This document shows positions 54,824 through 64,000 of a DNA stretch of 64,000 nucleotides, piece by piece. The first letter of the stretch is position 1. Every line of letters begins with the position of its first letter. The translations under genes were made by a program, and so were the position numbers. Where the stretch lies: assembly GCA_024291935.2 (NCBI GenBank), contig CM044313.1:80599001-80663000 (forward strand), written 5' to 3'. The notes beneath the pieces were generated by a model. The model saw nothing but the letters and a program-made list of their open reading frames with translations. It had not been told where the DNA came from and did no database searches. This stretch comes from Okapia johnstoni. Its lineage: Eukaryota > Chordata > Mammalia > Artiodactyla > Giraffidae.

Positions 54824-55751
54824 GGAGTCCTCCTACGTCCAGCCCTGTAATTTCTAGATCCCTTCTGTAAATTTGTACCAACCTCCCTGAGAGGAGTGTG
54901 TTCTAAACAGGGCTTAATATCTTATGAGAACTTCCACATATCAAATGATAAATGTGAAACAATGGAAAATTTTGTCCCTATGACATCCATGGGTCACTGT
55001 TCAGCCATGTCACTGCAGCGACTCATACTTTAGATCACTCTAGGGGTGGTTTTTGTTTTGGTTTTGATCCTTTTTAGTAACTAGTATTATGTGAAATTCG
55101 TTCGATTCCAGTCAAAAGCAGTGAATTTTTGTTTCATTTCCATGTGCAGTCTCACCATGGGCAGATTTAGTTTTAAATCTCTACAAGTTTTAAAATGTTG
55201 ACAGTAGCACAAGGCCTGCCTCCCTTATTCCCGTCTTGAGGACCTTCAGTGACCCAGGGTTAATTGGTGCGTAGGGTCTGAGCCTGTGTAATCTAGGTCT
55301 ATACTTGGGAAAGGCATTTGAGAAATCAGGTGAAGTGCAAGTTGAATGATATTTCAAGGTCTGTCTAAAGTCTTCTATCACAAGGCAGTTTGAAGTGTAA
55401 AACATTAGTTGAAATAAATGAGTCACAATTATGGGTAGGCAGTCTTTCCCAATCCATCGTTTATTATAACGACACTGAAAGTTGGAGGGGTTATTAGGTG
55501 TCCAATTTCCAGAACAAAAGGCAGTCATATACCTTTGGCTGAAGGATACAAGGGGTGATATTCTCCTTTTTCAGAAACATTCTGTACAGATGTACACTGT
55601 GAACCTAGAGACAGGAAAGCAAACTATTTCCTTCTAAAAGAAAGCAGGATATCAATTTAGTACCTGATCACTTCCCTTTTGTTGCCTATCCCAATGGCTA
55701 TCTTTTCGGGTAATGACTTACTAATAATTATGATATATTGTAGACTTTTAC
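54824..55751. other. Unique non-coding stretch
   Basis: No repeat recognised. A 112-codon antisense frame at 55190-55528 is unsupported. Confidence 0.45.
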
Positions 55752-55876
55752 TTTTTAATTAATTAATTCATTTATATTCGATGTGCAGGATCTTAGATCC
55801 CCCCCTAGGGATCAAAGCTACATCCCCCTGCAGTGGAAGTGTGGAGTCTTAACCACTGGACATCCAGGGAAGCGTA
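55752..55876 (-). mobile_element. CHR-type SINE, diverged
   Basis: TTAATTAATTAATTC tail, GATGTGCAGGATCTTAGATC, CTAGGGATCAAAGCTACATC, and the end TAACCACTGGACATCCAGGG. Confidence 0.86.
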
Positions 55877-55889
55877 TTATAGACTTAGA

Positions 55890-56100
55890 AAAAAATGTTT
55901 GCAGAGTTCGTTATATTATTTCATTTTATTCTTGCAACAGCTAGCTCTGTGAGTATTGTTATCTTTGCTTACTGTCAAGAAGAGTGAGGCAGAAAGCAAT
56001 TAAGTCTTTGTTCCCAGACCACTCATCACATAGGTATCAGAGGAAGAACTCAGATCTGCTTTCAGACTCCGCAGCCTGCCTCCCCCAGAGTGCTTCCTCT
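55890..56100 (+). mobile_element. MIR SINE
   Basis: TTTCATTTTATTCTTGCAAC, TGTGAGTATTGTTATCTTTG, AGAAAGCAATTAAGTCTTTG and GAAGAACTCAGATCTGCTTT in MIR order. Probably interrupted on its left by the CHR. Confidence 0.7.
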
Positions 56101-56235
56101 GGCAGTTTGACCCCACAGGCTTGGCCCGCACTGTGAGATCCTTTTGGTGGAATTTTCTGAAAAGTTCAAGTTGGAGGAAGAGAAGGTGCTAATATCACAG
56201 TGGAGCGCTCATTGCCACTAAACTCCTGGTAATAA

Positions 56236-56378
56236 ATTCATTTTTTATTTTTTCCTTTCTTTTTGTTTCTTGGGCTGCACCTCACAGCACATGAAACTTC
56301 ACTGACCAGGGATTCAATGGAACCCTCTGCAGTGGAAGCTCAGAGTCTTAACCGCTGGACCACCAGGGAAACCCCAGT
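56236..56378 (-). mobile_element. CHR-type SINE
   Basis: T-rich start, GGGCTGCACCTCACAGCACA, CACTGACCAGGGATTCAATG, and the end TTAACCGCTGGACCACCAGG. Confidence 0.88.
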
Positions 56379-57359
56379 GGCAACAAATTTATAATCTGAC
56401 TTCATAATGAATTGGCCAAGATAATCCTGCCATTGGATAACAAACTGCTAAATAATTGGAAGTTAGTTGTTTTTAAGGTTGTGGGAAAGGAACTGATCCG
56501 ACAGTTGTGAGATTTGCCTTGTCCCTATGCCCCTTTCATTTGCATACAGACATACTCTGAAACAATGTGGCCATTATTACAACATGACCGTACGGAATTT
56601 GGTCCTTGGGTGTTGGAAGATAAGTTATGTTACCTTGACTGTCATCTCTGTTTAAGCTGTCTCTCTTTCTGGGGTCACACTTTCGGGGTCAAGAACAAAC
56701 TAACTTGCCCACAGTTTGCAGTTGAACAGACTTGATAAGAAATAAGAAGGCTGGTGCTAGGGAAGCTCCATGGATGAGTGACCTGGGCAGTCACACAGGG
56801 CCCCTGTGCTCGCAGAGCCTGCTCTTGGTTAATGCTCTGTGGTCGCCATCTTGCAATTCTTATTACGTTTTGAACAGGGGGCTCTGCATTTTCATTTTGC
56901 CTTGAGACCTGCCAATTATGCAGCCGGTCCTGTTTGGTGGCTCAGGATATTAGCCTCAGAGACAGTGATCTGGCCAGGTCAGAGCACTGCCAAGGTTTTA
57001 GTTCTCCTGAGAGAGCTTGGGGATAAGCCAACACACTGCTGACAGATCCAGGAGTGTGGGGTCAGAACTAAACGGGGGCCACAGAGCCCCCAGTCTCAGC
57101 AGGGGCAGAGGGTGCTGCCCACCACCTGGCAGAGGGTTCTGTCTTGTTATAGTTGAAATCAACAAGGTAGGGGCCTGCCTGGCGCCCAACCCCAAATGCC
57201 AAGAAGATATGGAATGCCCCCAAGAATAATACTAGTCTCTTGTTTGGGATCTTTTTCCCACATACCTACTTAATCTACTTAACAGAGTATTGGGCAAGGT
57301 CAGATGAGAAACAGGTTCAGTATCCAACAGGCTGCAAGCTTTGGAACTTTCTAAAAATC
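56379..57359. other. Unique non-coding stretch
   Basis: No repeat or gene recognised. Frames to 73 codons only. Confidence 0.45.
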
Positions 57360-57540
57360 CTTTTATTTTATAAAACACTTTTATTTTCTAGAAGTTAACC
57401 TTTTTTATTTATTACAGACTAATATTCATTGAGAAACAATATTTCATTACTGATGAGCAGAAAGAAAGTAAATATCACCCAGAGTCCCACTCCCCAGAGA
57501 TGATCATTAATTATATTTTAATGGACAGATAAACATATAT

Positions 57541-57749
57541 GTGTGCAGTCGCTCGGTCATGTCCAACTCTTTTGAGACCCCATGGTCTATAATCCACCAG
57601 GCACCTCTGTCCGTGGAATTTTCCTAGGCCAGAATACTGGAGTGTGTTGCAATTTCCTACTCCAGGGGATCCTGCCAACCCAGGGATCAAACCCGTGTCT
57701 CCTGCATTGACAGGCGGGTTTTTAGCACTGTGCCACCTGGGAAGCCCAA
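57541..57749 (-). mobile_element. Bov-tA SINE
   Basis: GTGCAGTCGCTCGGTCATGT, CCATGGTCTATAATCCACCA, TACTCCAGGGGATCCTGCCA, and the head GTGCCACCTGGGAAGCCCAA. Confidence 0.94.
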
Positions 57750-57800
57750 ACGTTTTATTAGGAGTGTAAAATTAAAAATCTTTATAGCTATTGTGGAAAC

Positions 57801-57833
57801 ATATGTGTGTGTGTGTGTCTGTGTGTGTGTGTT
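57801..57833. repeat. (GT)n microsatellite
   Basis: ATATGTGTGTGTGTGTGTCT, then GTGTGTGTGTGT: a two-block GT run at the 3' end of the next SINE. Confidence 0.92.
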
Positions 57834-58033
57834 AGTCACTCAGTCATGTCTGACTCTTTGGGACCCCATGGACTGTAGCCTGCCAGGTTTCTCTGTCCAT
57901 GGAATTCTCCAGGCCAGAATACTGGAGTGGAGAGCTATTCCCTTCTCCAGGGAATCCTCCTGACCCAGGGGTGGAACCTGGGTGTCCTGCATTACAGGCA
58001 GATTCTTTACCATCTGAGCCACCAGGGAAGACC
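57834..58033 (-). mobile_element. Bov-tA SINE, young-looking
   Basis: AGTCACTCAGTCATGTCTGA, GACTGTAGCCTGCCAGGTTT, TCTCCAGGGAATCCTCCTGA, and the head TTACCATCTGAGCCACCAGG. All overlapping short frames are SINE translations. Confidence 0.96.
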
Positions 58034-58039
58034 ACATGC

Positions 58040-58082
58040 ATTATATATTTTATTATATATATTTTATATATTATACATTTTA
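58040..58082. repeat. TA-rich simple repeat
   Basis: TTATATATTTTATTATATAT and following TTTATATATTATACATTTTA. Confidence 0.75.
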
Positions 58083-58370
58083 CTACTGCATCACATTAAA
58101 TCTAACATAATTTTAACAAAATTTATAGTTTACTGAATTGTCTCTATAGCTTAATGCTTAAGTTGATCCTCATTCCTTGCTATTTTAAACAGTGCTGTGA
58201 TGAACAGGCAGGTAGCTATTTTCACAATCATCCATGGCTATCACTTTAGAATAATTTTCTAGAAGTGAGTTTTCTGAATTAAAGATGTGAACATATTGAA
58301 CAATCCTAGTCGAATTGCCTCAAAGAACTGTTGAAACAATCTCCATTCCTACCAGCAGTGTAGACCAGTT

Positions 58371-58689
58371 TGGGTTGTGTTCTTAGAGTCCCATGGAGAC
58401 ATGGTTTTGTGAGTGGGAGGGAGGTTGTGATTCACACCTAGAAGAGGCTCATTCTGAAAACTCATGGAATTTCTATAATCACAAGTGATCAAAGAGATGA
58501 GAGTGCAAATGGTGGTACTTTTTATGATTTGTAGTCTAGCAATCAGTATGAGTGAAAATCTCCCTAAAGAGATTACTGCCAAGAGGTCATCCAAACACTC
58601 TATTTGCATATAATTGCACCTTCTATTTATATGTAACAACATAATCACATGGTATTGAATCAAGGGTTTATAAAAATTACACTAAATTG
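58371..58689. other. Unique spacer
   Basis: No repeat recognised. A 104-codon antisense frame at 58349-58663 is unsupported. Confidence 0.4.
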
Positions 58690-58792
58690 AACAAACTCCG
58701 GGGGATAGTGAAGAACAGGGAAACCTGGTATGCTGTGGTCCATGGGGTCACAATGCAACAGTCATGACTTAGTGACTGAACAACAACACTAA
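58690..58792 (+). mobile_element. BovB extreme 3' tail
   Basis: AACAAACTCCGGGGGATAGT, GAACAGGGAAACCTGGTATG and CATGACTTAGTGACTGAACA. About 100 bp, diverged. Confidence 0.88.
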
Positions 58793-59244
58793 ATCCACGT
58801 TCTATAATTTAAAAAAACAAATAAAACAAGACTTTGGGTTTTTTTTTTCTTGTTATTAATCATTAGTAATTTTTGGCTGGTTTGGTTTCCCTGCCCCTCT
58901 CCTTTTCCAGATGCCTGTAACATTTTTCTTTTTTGTCACATAGAGAAGCAGAAGTCCTATACTATGTCTAACCATTCACAAGTTAGTTCCTTAATCTTCA
59001 GCTTCCTTTGGAAATAAAAATTTCATCTCAAATCTCTTTCATGTTTGTAAACACTGAGCTTCATAATCCCCAAGTTCAATTTTCTATCAGGTTTCTCTTC
59101 AGGGAATCCATTTGTAATCCTTCTCTACAAGGCAGACCTGCTTCTGCAAAAAAATCAATAAGAGGGAAACATAAGTCAATCAACCAGAAGTGCAGCTAGA
59201 AATTAGAGGCTGGGTCAATCATAGGACCTTTTGCATTTATTTAT
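58793..59244. other. Unique spacer
   Basis: T10 and A-rich runs only. No gene. Confidence 0.4.
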
Positions 59245-59640
59245 TTTTTTAGTCAACAAAGAGTTTATTATTGTACTATAGGGTGATAGATATATAATCA
59301 CAATTCTTAAAAGCATTGTAGGCTAGACAGAGACTTTCTACTGAGTGGATCTGTGATATACAACATCCTTTGAAGATAGATCTCCCTTGTGGATTATGGT
59401 GATGCTCCAGGAATACATCCTAACGTCAGGAAAAACCATTACCCACCAATATACGCTGGTAGTCATTTTCAGGGACTAGTGGTTTGGGTCTGTGGTGTGT
59501 TTATTTTCCTACACAATAATGCAATGGATTATATAACCTTTGCAGTGGGCAGTCTTAGAATTCCCATGGTACAATGGTTCATTCTTTTAAGAATGCATTA
59601 AATATGAATTAACCACTTCTCATTAAAGATAGTATATATT
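59245..59640 (-). pseudogene. Possible retrocopy 3' end (weak)
   Basis: On the minus strand AATAATAAACTCTTTGTTGA leads into CTAAAAAAATAAATAAATGC: a polyadenylation-like AATAAA, about 15 bases, then an A-rich tail, as left by processed transcripts. The sequence upstream has no frame I recognise. A 70-codon plus frame (59389-59601) crosses it. It could equally be unique AT-rich DNA. Confidence 0.25.
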
Positions 59641-60029
59641 ATTTTCTTGCTTCTGTCTCTTCTTTCTCTTTCTTTCCTACATAGTTCTGTTTCCTGTTTC
59701 CAGCTCCTTGCCTACACTCATTTTCAGTACTTTCAGAGCTTACTCACACGTCTCTTTTTAGTTTTCTTTGTAGCAACTCCAACACATTTGCTTTTACGCT
59801 GGTGATTGTTACTTAGCTTTTCTGCCTTGCTTTTCTACCCAACCTTGTTTATTTTCATTTTTCTCCCAATGGTCTAATTTTTCTCCGTGCCGGTCACATT
59901 TAATTGAGGTTTGCTGCATGGTTAAGATGAAGAAAACCTTTTCTTCCCAGGCTCAAAAAGGAAATTAGAGTGTCAGCTTAAAAAGCTTCAGTTTATCCTA
60001 GATTACTGACTCTCTCAAAGAGAATCCTC
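59641..60029. other. Unique pyrimidine-rich spacer
   Basis: CT-rich composition, no feature recognised. Confidence 0.4.
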
Positions 60030-60082
60030 AGCTTTTTTTCTTTTTTTTTCTTTTTTCTTTTTCTTTTCATTTTTTCTTTTAT
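60030..60082. repeat. T/C homopyrimidine tract
   Basis: T runs of 3-9 interrupted by single C bases, for example CTTTTTTTCTTTTTTTTTC. Confidence 0.88.
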
Positions 60083-61739
60083 AAATCTGATCAAGAAACA
60101 GCTCTGTGCTCTGTATAGAGCAACGGGGACATGCAGGTTCATGATTTGTATTTCTGAGTTCTCGGTGTTGCTTTCTTAAATGTTATGGAGCATTCTTATC
60201 ACCAGATTCATCCCCCTTTTCTCTTTCACTGCTTCTGCTCTTTATGGATGTTTTGAGCTAAAATGCATCCTTCTTGTCAAATCAGAACATAGTAGCTCTA
60301 AGGTCACTAATCAGAATGCAAAAGATGTTTAGGGAGAGGTGTTAAACTCAAATGATCACCCTGAGAAGTTCTCTCATTTGTGGAAGAAGGAAAACTTGAA
60401 GGAGAACTGAAAAAGAACTCTGAAACAGTGAATAATTACGAGGTGTGCTTTGCATGGAAAACAGTACCCTCTACTTGGGAGTTTTTATCACTGGACATGT
60501 GTCTCTCTATTTTGTTGTGTCTCTGGAACATAGCTATCCTTGTGACGGGAACATCTTAAACTTTTTTGAGGTCTTGCTCAAGTCCGTTTTTAAGTGAGTG
60601 CATATGGAGGACAGTATGATTTCTAAAATGTAGAGTATCTCAGACTCTCCACTGAGTCACTTCCTTATTTTTATTAATTGGCTTAGACCCAACTACAGAA
60701 TGGAAAGCTATTTTTATGCATTTGCTCACAACTGAGAGATCTAACCCAAGACTTAAGCAACACAATCTGCCAGTTTAAAACAGGGGGGAAAAAATGTCTT
60801 ACTATATTCCATTAAATTAGGCTGACAATATGTTTCACATTTTAAGGTCATCTTTGCCTTTTTAAACATTCATAGATGGTTAAGAATAGCCTCTGGGGGA
60901 TGTGACAGTGCTTGAAGTTAAAGGGGATAGTCTGTGTATCATTTTCCCTCTATTGTGGATTCCTTAGGATATATTTTCTCTTGCTCGACATCTTCATAGT
61001 CTGATGGATTGAAGCTCTATCGAACATAAGTACTCTGTAATAAAATGTGACTCACCTCCTCACTCCATTGTAAAAGTCCTAAAGGCAGTAACTCAAGTGT
61101 GTGGCTAAGTCAGTAACTGCCCAGCACTATCTTTATTGAAATTATCCTGCAATCTAGAAATTAGAAGTGGAATAATGCATGATGAAGTCATCCTGACCCA
61201 GCTTTTCTGGGCCAGGTTAAGAGTCTTTTCTGGGCAATTTTTTTTTTTTCTAGTACTCTTTCAATTTAGTTTTATAACTATCAGTCATGCAACAAGACTG
61301 ATCATTAATTTGACAAATTTCTATTCAAACTAGCTGCAAAATGATAGAATCTATCACTCATAAGCAAAGCATCTCTCCTGAAATGAAGTAGCATTTATTT
61401 TTCAAAGAAATAAAAGTTGGGAGGCAGCTCATAAAACTCCGGAAAACCTATGAGATGATTAGAAGTTACTCATGAAGTCCAATCTTGTCTGTGTCTGGGC
61501 GTGGAGTAGCAAGGCTTATCAGGGGATGGAATGTGTCCAGGCAGGGTGCCTGGGGCAGTGGAGAAGTATGTCTATGTCAGAGGTAAAGGACTGCGCACTG
61601 AACCATCTTCACCCTTCTAGTTGTCGATGCTGAGCATGGGAAGACTAGAAGTAGACAGAAAAAAGAAACTGGGAGGATGGATAGGACAGAGCAGACAAAG
61701 CAGCAGACTCAAATAAACATCAGTTCTAGAAATGCAGGT
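60083..61739. other. Unique non-coding stretch
   Basis: No repeat or gene recognised over 1.66 kb. A T10 run lies near 61240. Confidence 0.5.
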
Positions 61740-62195
61740 CTGATTGTGGCTCCCATCCCCTACAAGGTGATCTCCAATCCCTTAGTCTGGGGGCATCAAG
61801 ATTCAGGTCAACCTCAGTGTTTGTTTCCTTCCTGATTCCTTGCCCATTCTGCTCTCTCTCTCTGGAATACCCTCTTCCTTTGCCTGTTTGAAAATTTGAA
61901 TTTGTTTTTATCAAACTTAGTTTGGCTCTCATTTCTTTGGGAAAGACTGACCTCAGAGACAGAGTTCATAGCTCCCGCTCTGCCAAGTGCATGCTCTGAT
62001 TGCTGTGCTTATCCAAAGCCCTGTAATTTATCTACTTGATTTTTTTTTCTCTGTCTGCTTCCTCTAATGGACTGGGAACTCCTTGAGGACAAACCTGTGT
62101 CTTTATTCACGTGGTGTCTGCTGTGCCTAGCACAGAACCTAACACATAATAGAGACTCTTGACATTTATGTACAGTGAATGAATGAGTGCCTGAG
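61740..62195 (-). mobile_element. Ancient L2 3' end, antisense
   Basis: CTCTCTGGAATACCCTCTTC, GGAAAGACTGACCTCAGAGA, AATGGACTGGGAACTCCTTG, AGGACAAACCTGTGTCTTTA, CTGTGCCTAGCACAGAACCT and AGTGAATGAATGAGTGCCTG keep the L2 order. Confidence 0.78.
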
Positions 62196-63261
62196 TGAAT
62201 GAGAGAGAAGGCACCATTTGGGGTTAGGAATCTAGGAGAGCATTGGGAGATGCCAAAGGAGGTGTTTCTGTGTTGTGCTGTTCCTTGGATTAAATGTTTT
62301 CTAAGAAAACGCCATTCATCAAATGGCTTTCCTGGCTCTTAAGAGATCACAGATTTAGCACAAAGGAAAATGCGAAATCACCTGGTTCAACATTCTGCTT
62401 CAAAAGAGAAGTCCTTTCCAGGGTCTTATTGACAGAGAAGCAGGTGGCTTGCACTGGGATACCCCACGGGCAGCAACTTACCTGAGGATCACTCTAGCCT
62501 CAGATGGCTATATTTGTCTTTCAGGATTGGCCATAATTTGCTTCTTTGAAATCTTCATCCAAGTAAACGCTCAGTAAATTCTAGCTGTGACTACTGTCAT
62601 TTTCTTTTTTTAAGTATGAAAAATACTTAAAGGTAGTTATCAAGTTTTCTATCTCTTTTCAAGGCTAATTTTCCTGATGACTTAAGCCTAAGACTTAGTT
62701 CCTGACCCTCTTGGCCCCTCTCCTCTTACTGGGTACAAGGCGCAGCAGCTGCCAGTGTGTGATCACCAGTGCTCCTTGTGACCCACTGTCTTTGACATTT
62801 TCTGGCTCAATTCATTCCAGAGAAAGGCCCCTTTCACCCCTCTGCTCCATGGTTATCAGAAACAAATGTCTAAAGCAGAATGCAGTTGTGCATCGTTGAT
62901 GTGGGCAAAATCTCTATACAGGCACACAAATAAGAATCAACTCTGAGGTAGTATTCATCAGCCAAAGGAGAGCTGCAATAGGGAAAGTGATTCTAAATAA
63001 GTAATCAGGGACATAGGAAGCTCATAGTTTAAAAGAACTTGATGATATTAAGTAGAAATTGTAGAAGAAAGCAAGCTTTCTTTCTGTATTAATTATTCAC
63101 ACGTTGCTGTTTGCTCATCAGAAAGCAAAACAAAATAACCTTTATTTCTTGGAAGCAAAGCCATTTTGAGCTCAAATAAATAAGTTGAATTGTCAGAGAA
63201 TAAGAGACTTGCAGGAGATTAAAAATAGATTGTGGGTTTTTCATTGCACTATGAGGTTCTT
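62196..63261. other. Unique non-coding stretch
   Basis: No repeat or gene recognised. Confidence 0.5.
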
Positions 63262-64000
63262 TTTTCTAATTGAAGTAAATTGATTTACAATGTTGTGTTA
63301 ATTTCTGTTGTACAGCAAAGTGGTTTGAGTATAAATATGTACACATTTTTTAAAAAAATATATTCTTTTCCATTATGGTTTGTCATAGGATATTGAATAC
63401 AGTTCCCTGGCTGTATAATAGGACCTGTTTGTTTATTCACTCTATGTATAAAAACTTCCATCTGCTAACTCCAGTCTCCCAATCTATCTGCCCCCCAACC
63501 CCCTCCGCCATGAGCCAAGTCTGTTCTCTCTGTTCACGAGTCTGTTTCTGTTTCATAGATAGGTTCATTTGTGTCATATTTTAGATTTCATACATAAGTG
63601 ATATCATATGGTATTTGTCTTTCTGACTTACTTCACTTAGTATGATGATCTCTAGTTGCATCCATATCGCTAAAAACGGCATCATTTCATTCTTTCTCAT
63701 GGCTGAGTAGTATTTCATTGTATATGTACCACGTCATCTTTATCCATTCATCTCTCAGTGGACCTTTAGGTTACTTCTGTGTCTTGCCTATTGTAAGTAG
63801 TGCTGCTATGAACATAAAGGTGCATACATATTTTTGAATTACAGCTTTATCTAGATATACACTCAAGAGTGGGATAGCTAGATCATATAGTAGTTCTACT
63901 TTCAAATTTCCGAGGAACTTCCATACTGTTCTCCACAGTGACTGTACCAGCTTACATCCCCACCAATAGTGTAGGAGGGTTCTGTTTTCTCCATACCTTC
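63262..64000 (-). mobile_element. Artiodactyl L1 3' end, antisense, runs off window
   Basis: TCTAATTGAAGTAAATTGAT, TTTACAATGTTGTGTTAATT, GTTCCCTGGCTGTATAATAG, AGTGATATCATATGGTATTT, CACTTAGTATGATGATCTCT, GCTGAGTAGTATTTCATTGT and GAGTGGGATAGCTAGATCAT are consecutive antisense L1 landmarks from the 3' UTR into ORF2. No long open frame survives in the visible part. Confidence 0.95.

Larger units (their letters stand above)
57360..58370 (-). mobile_element. Old L1M 3' segment, antisense, split by two Bov-tA
   Basis: Outer left: TTTTATTTTCTAGAAGTTAA, TCACCCAGAGTCCCACTCCC, AGATGATCATTAATTATATT. Outer right: TATTTTAAACAGTGCTGTGA, ATTTTCTAGAAGTGAGTTTT, TCGAATTGCCTCAAAGAACT. Together they fit antisense L1M with later SINE insertions between them. 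Confidence 0.7.

Noticed and set aside
1..64000. CRISPR arrays, operons, phage or bacterial islands
   Set aside because: The repeat content is wholly ruminant. No regularly spaced identical repeats and no prokaryotic coding density.

Overview
The window is nuclear DNA from a ruminant. It is dense in BovB (RTE) LINE fragments, tRNA-Glu-derived Bov-tA SINEs, CHR-type SINEs and artiodactyl L1 3' ends, a combination found in pecoran ruminants such as cattle, sheep, goat, buffalo and deer. The species cannot be settled by eye. There is no bacterial or viral gene content, no CRISPR array and no operon. Nearly every open frame listed over 60 codons is either chance or a translated repeat.

Layout. 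1-27.2 kb is moderately AT-rich non-coding sequence. It holds scattered Bov-tA and CHR SINEs, five BovB pieces plus two 3' tails, an interrupted MaLR-type LTR (8.3-9.0 kb), old L1 and L2 remnants, and a Tigger-like DNA transposon (17.2-19.4 kb) split by a 1.26 kb BovB copy. About 27.3-28.9 kb is a strong CpG island, the only promoter-like segment. On the minus strand it carries a good 5' splice donor (GT at 28481/28480) ending a GC-rich candidate first exon. The simplest reading is a TATA-less promoter of a gene transcribed leftwards, with 1-28.4 kb as its first intron (or the start of it) and 29-64 kb as its upstream flank. A second donor on the plus strand at 27364 leaves room for an alternative or divergent transcript. 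I cannot name the gene.

29-64 kb is intergenic-looking. It has more SINEs, a BovB copy that has lost part of its YADD catalytic box (36.5-37.4 kb), two antisense LTR-like blocks with AATAAA signals (37.4-38.6 and 40.7-41.5 kb), hAT-Charlie-type DNA elements, several MIR/L2 fossils, an L1 3' segment carrying a 25-bp inverted repeat (45.1 kb), and an antisense L1 running off the right edge.

Nothing here works together as a gene system. The window records layered retrotransposition around one promoter. The most useful leads are the CpG-island first exon, two short tandem duplications, the inverted repeat inside L1, several nested insertions with readable target-site duplications, and stop codons shared between BovB copies. 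Repeat family names come from recalled consensus features, so subfamily labels and ends are approximate.
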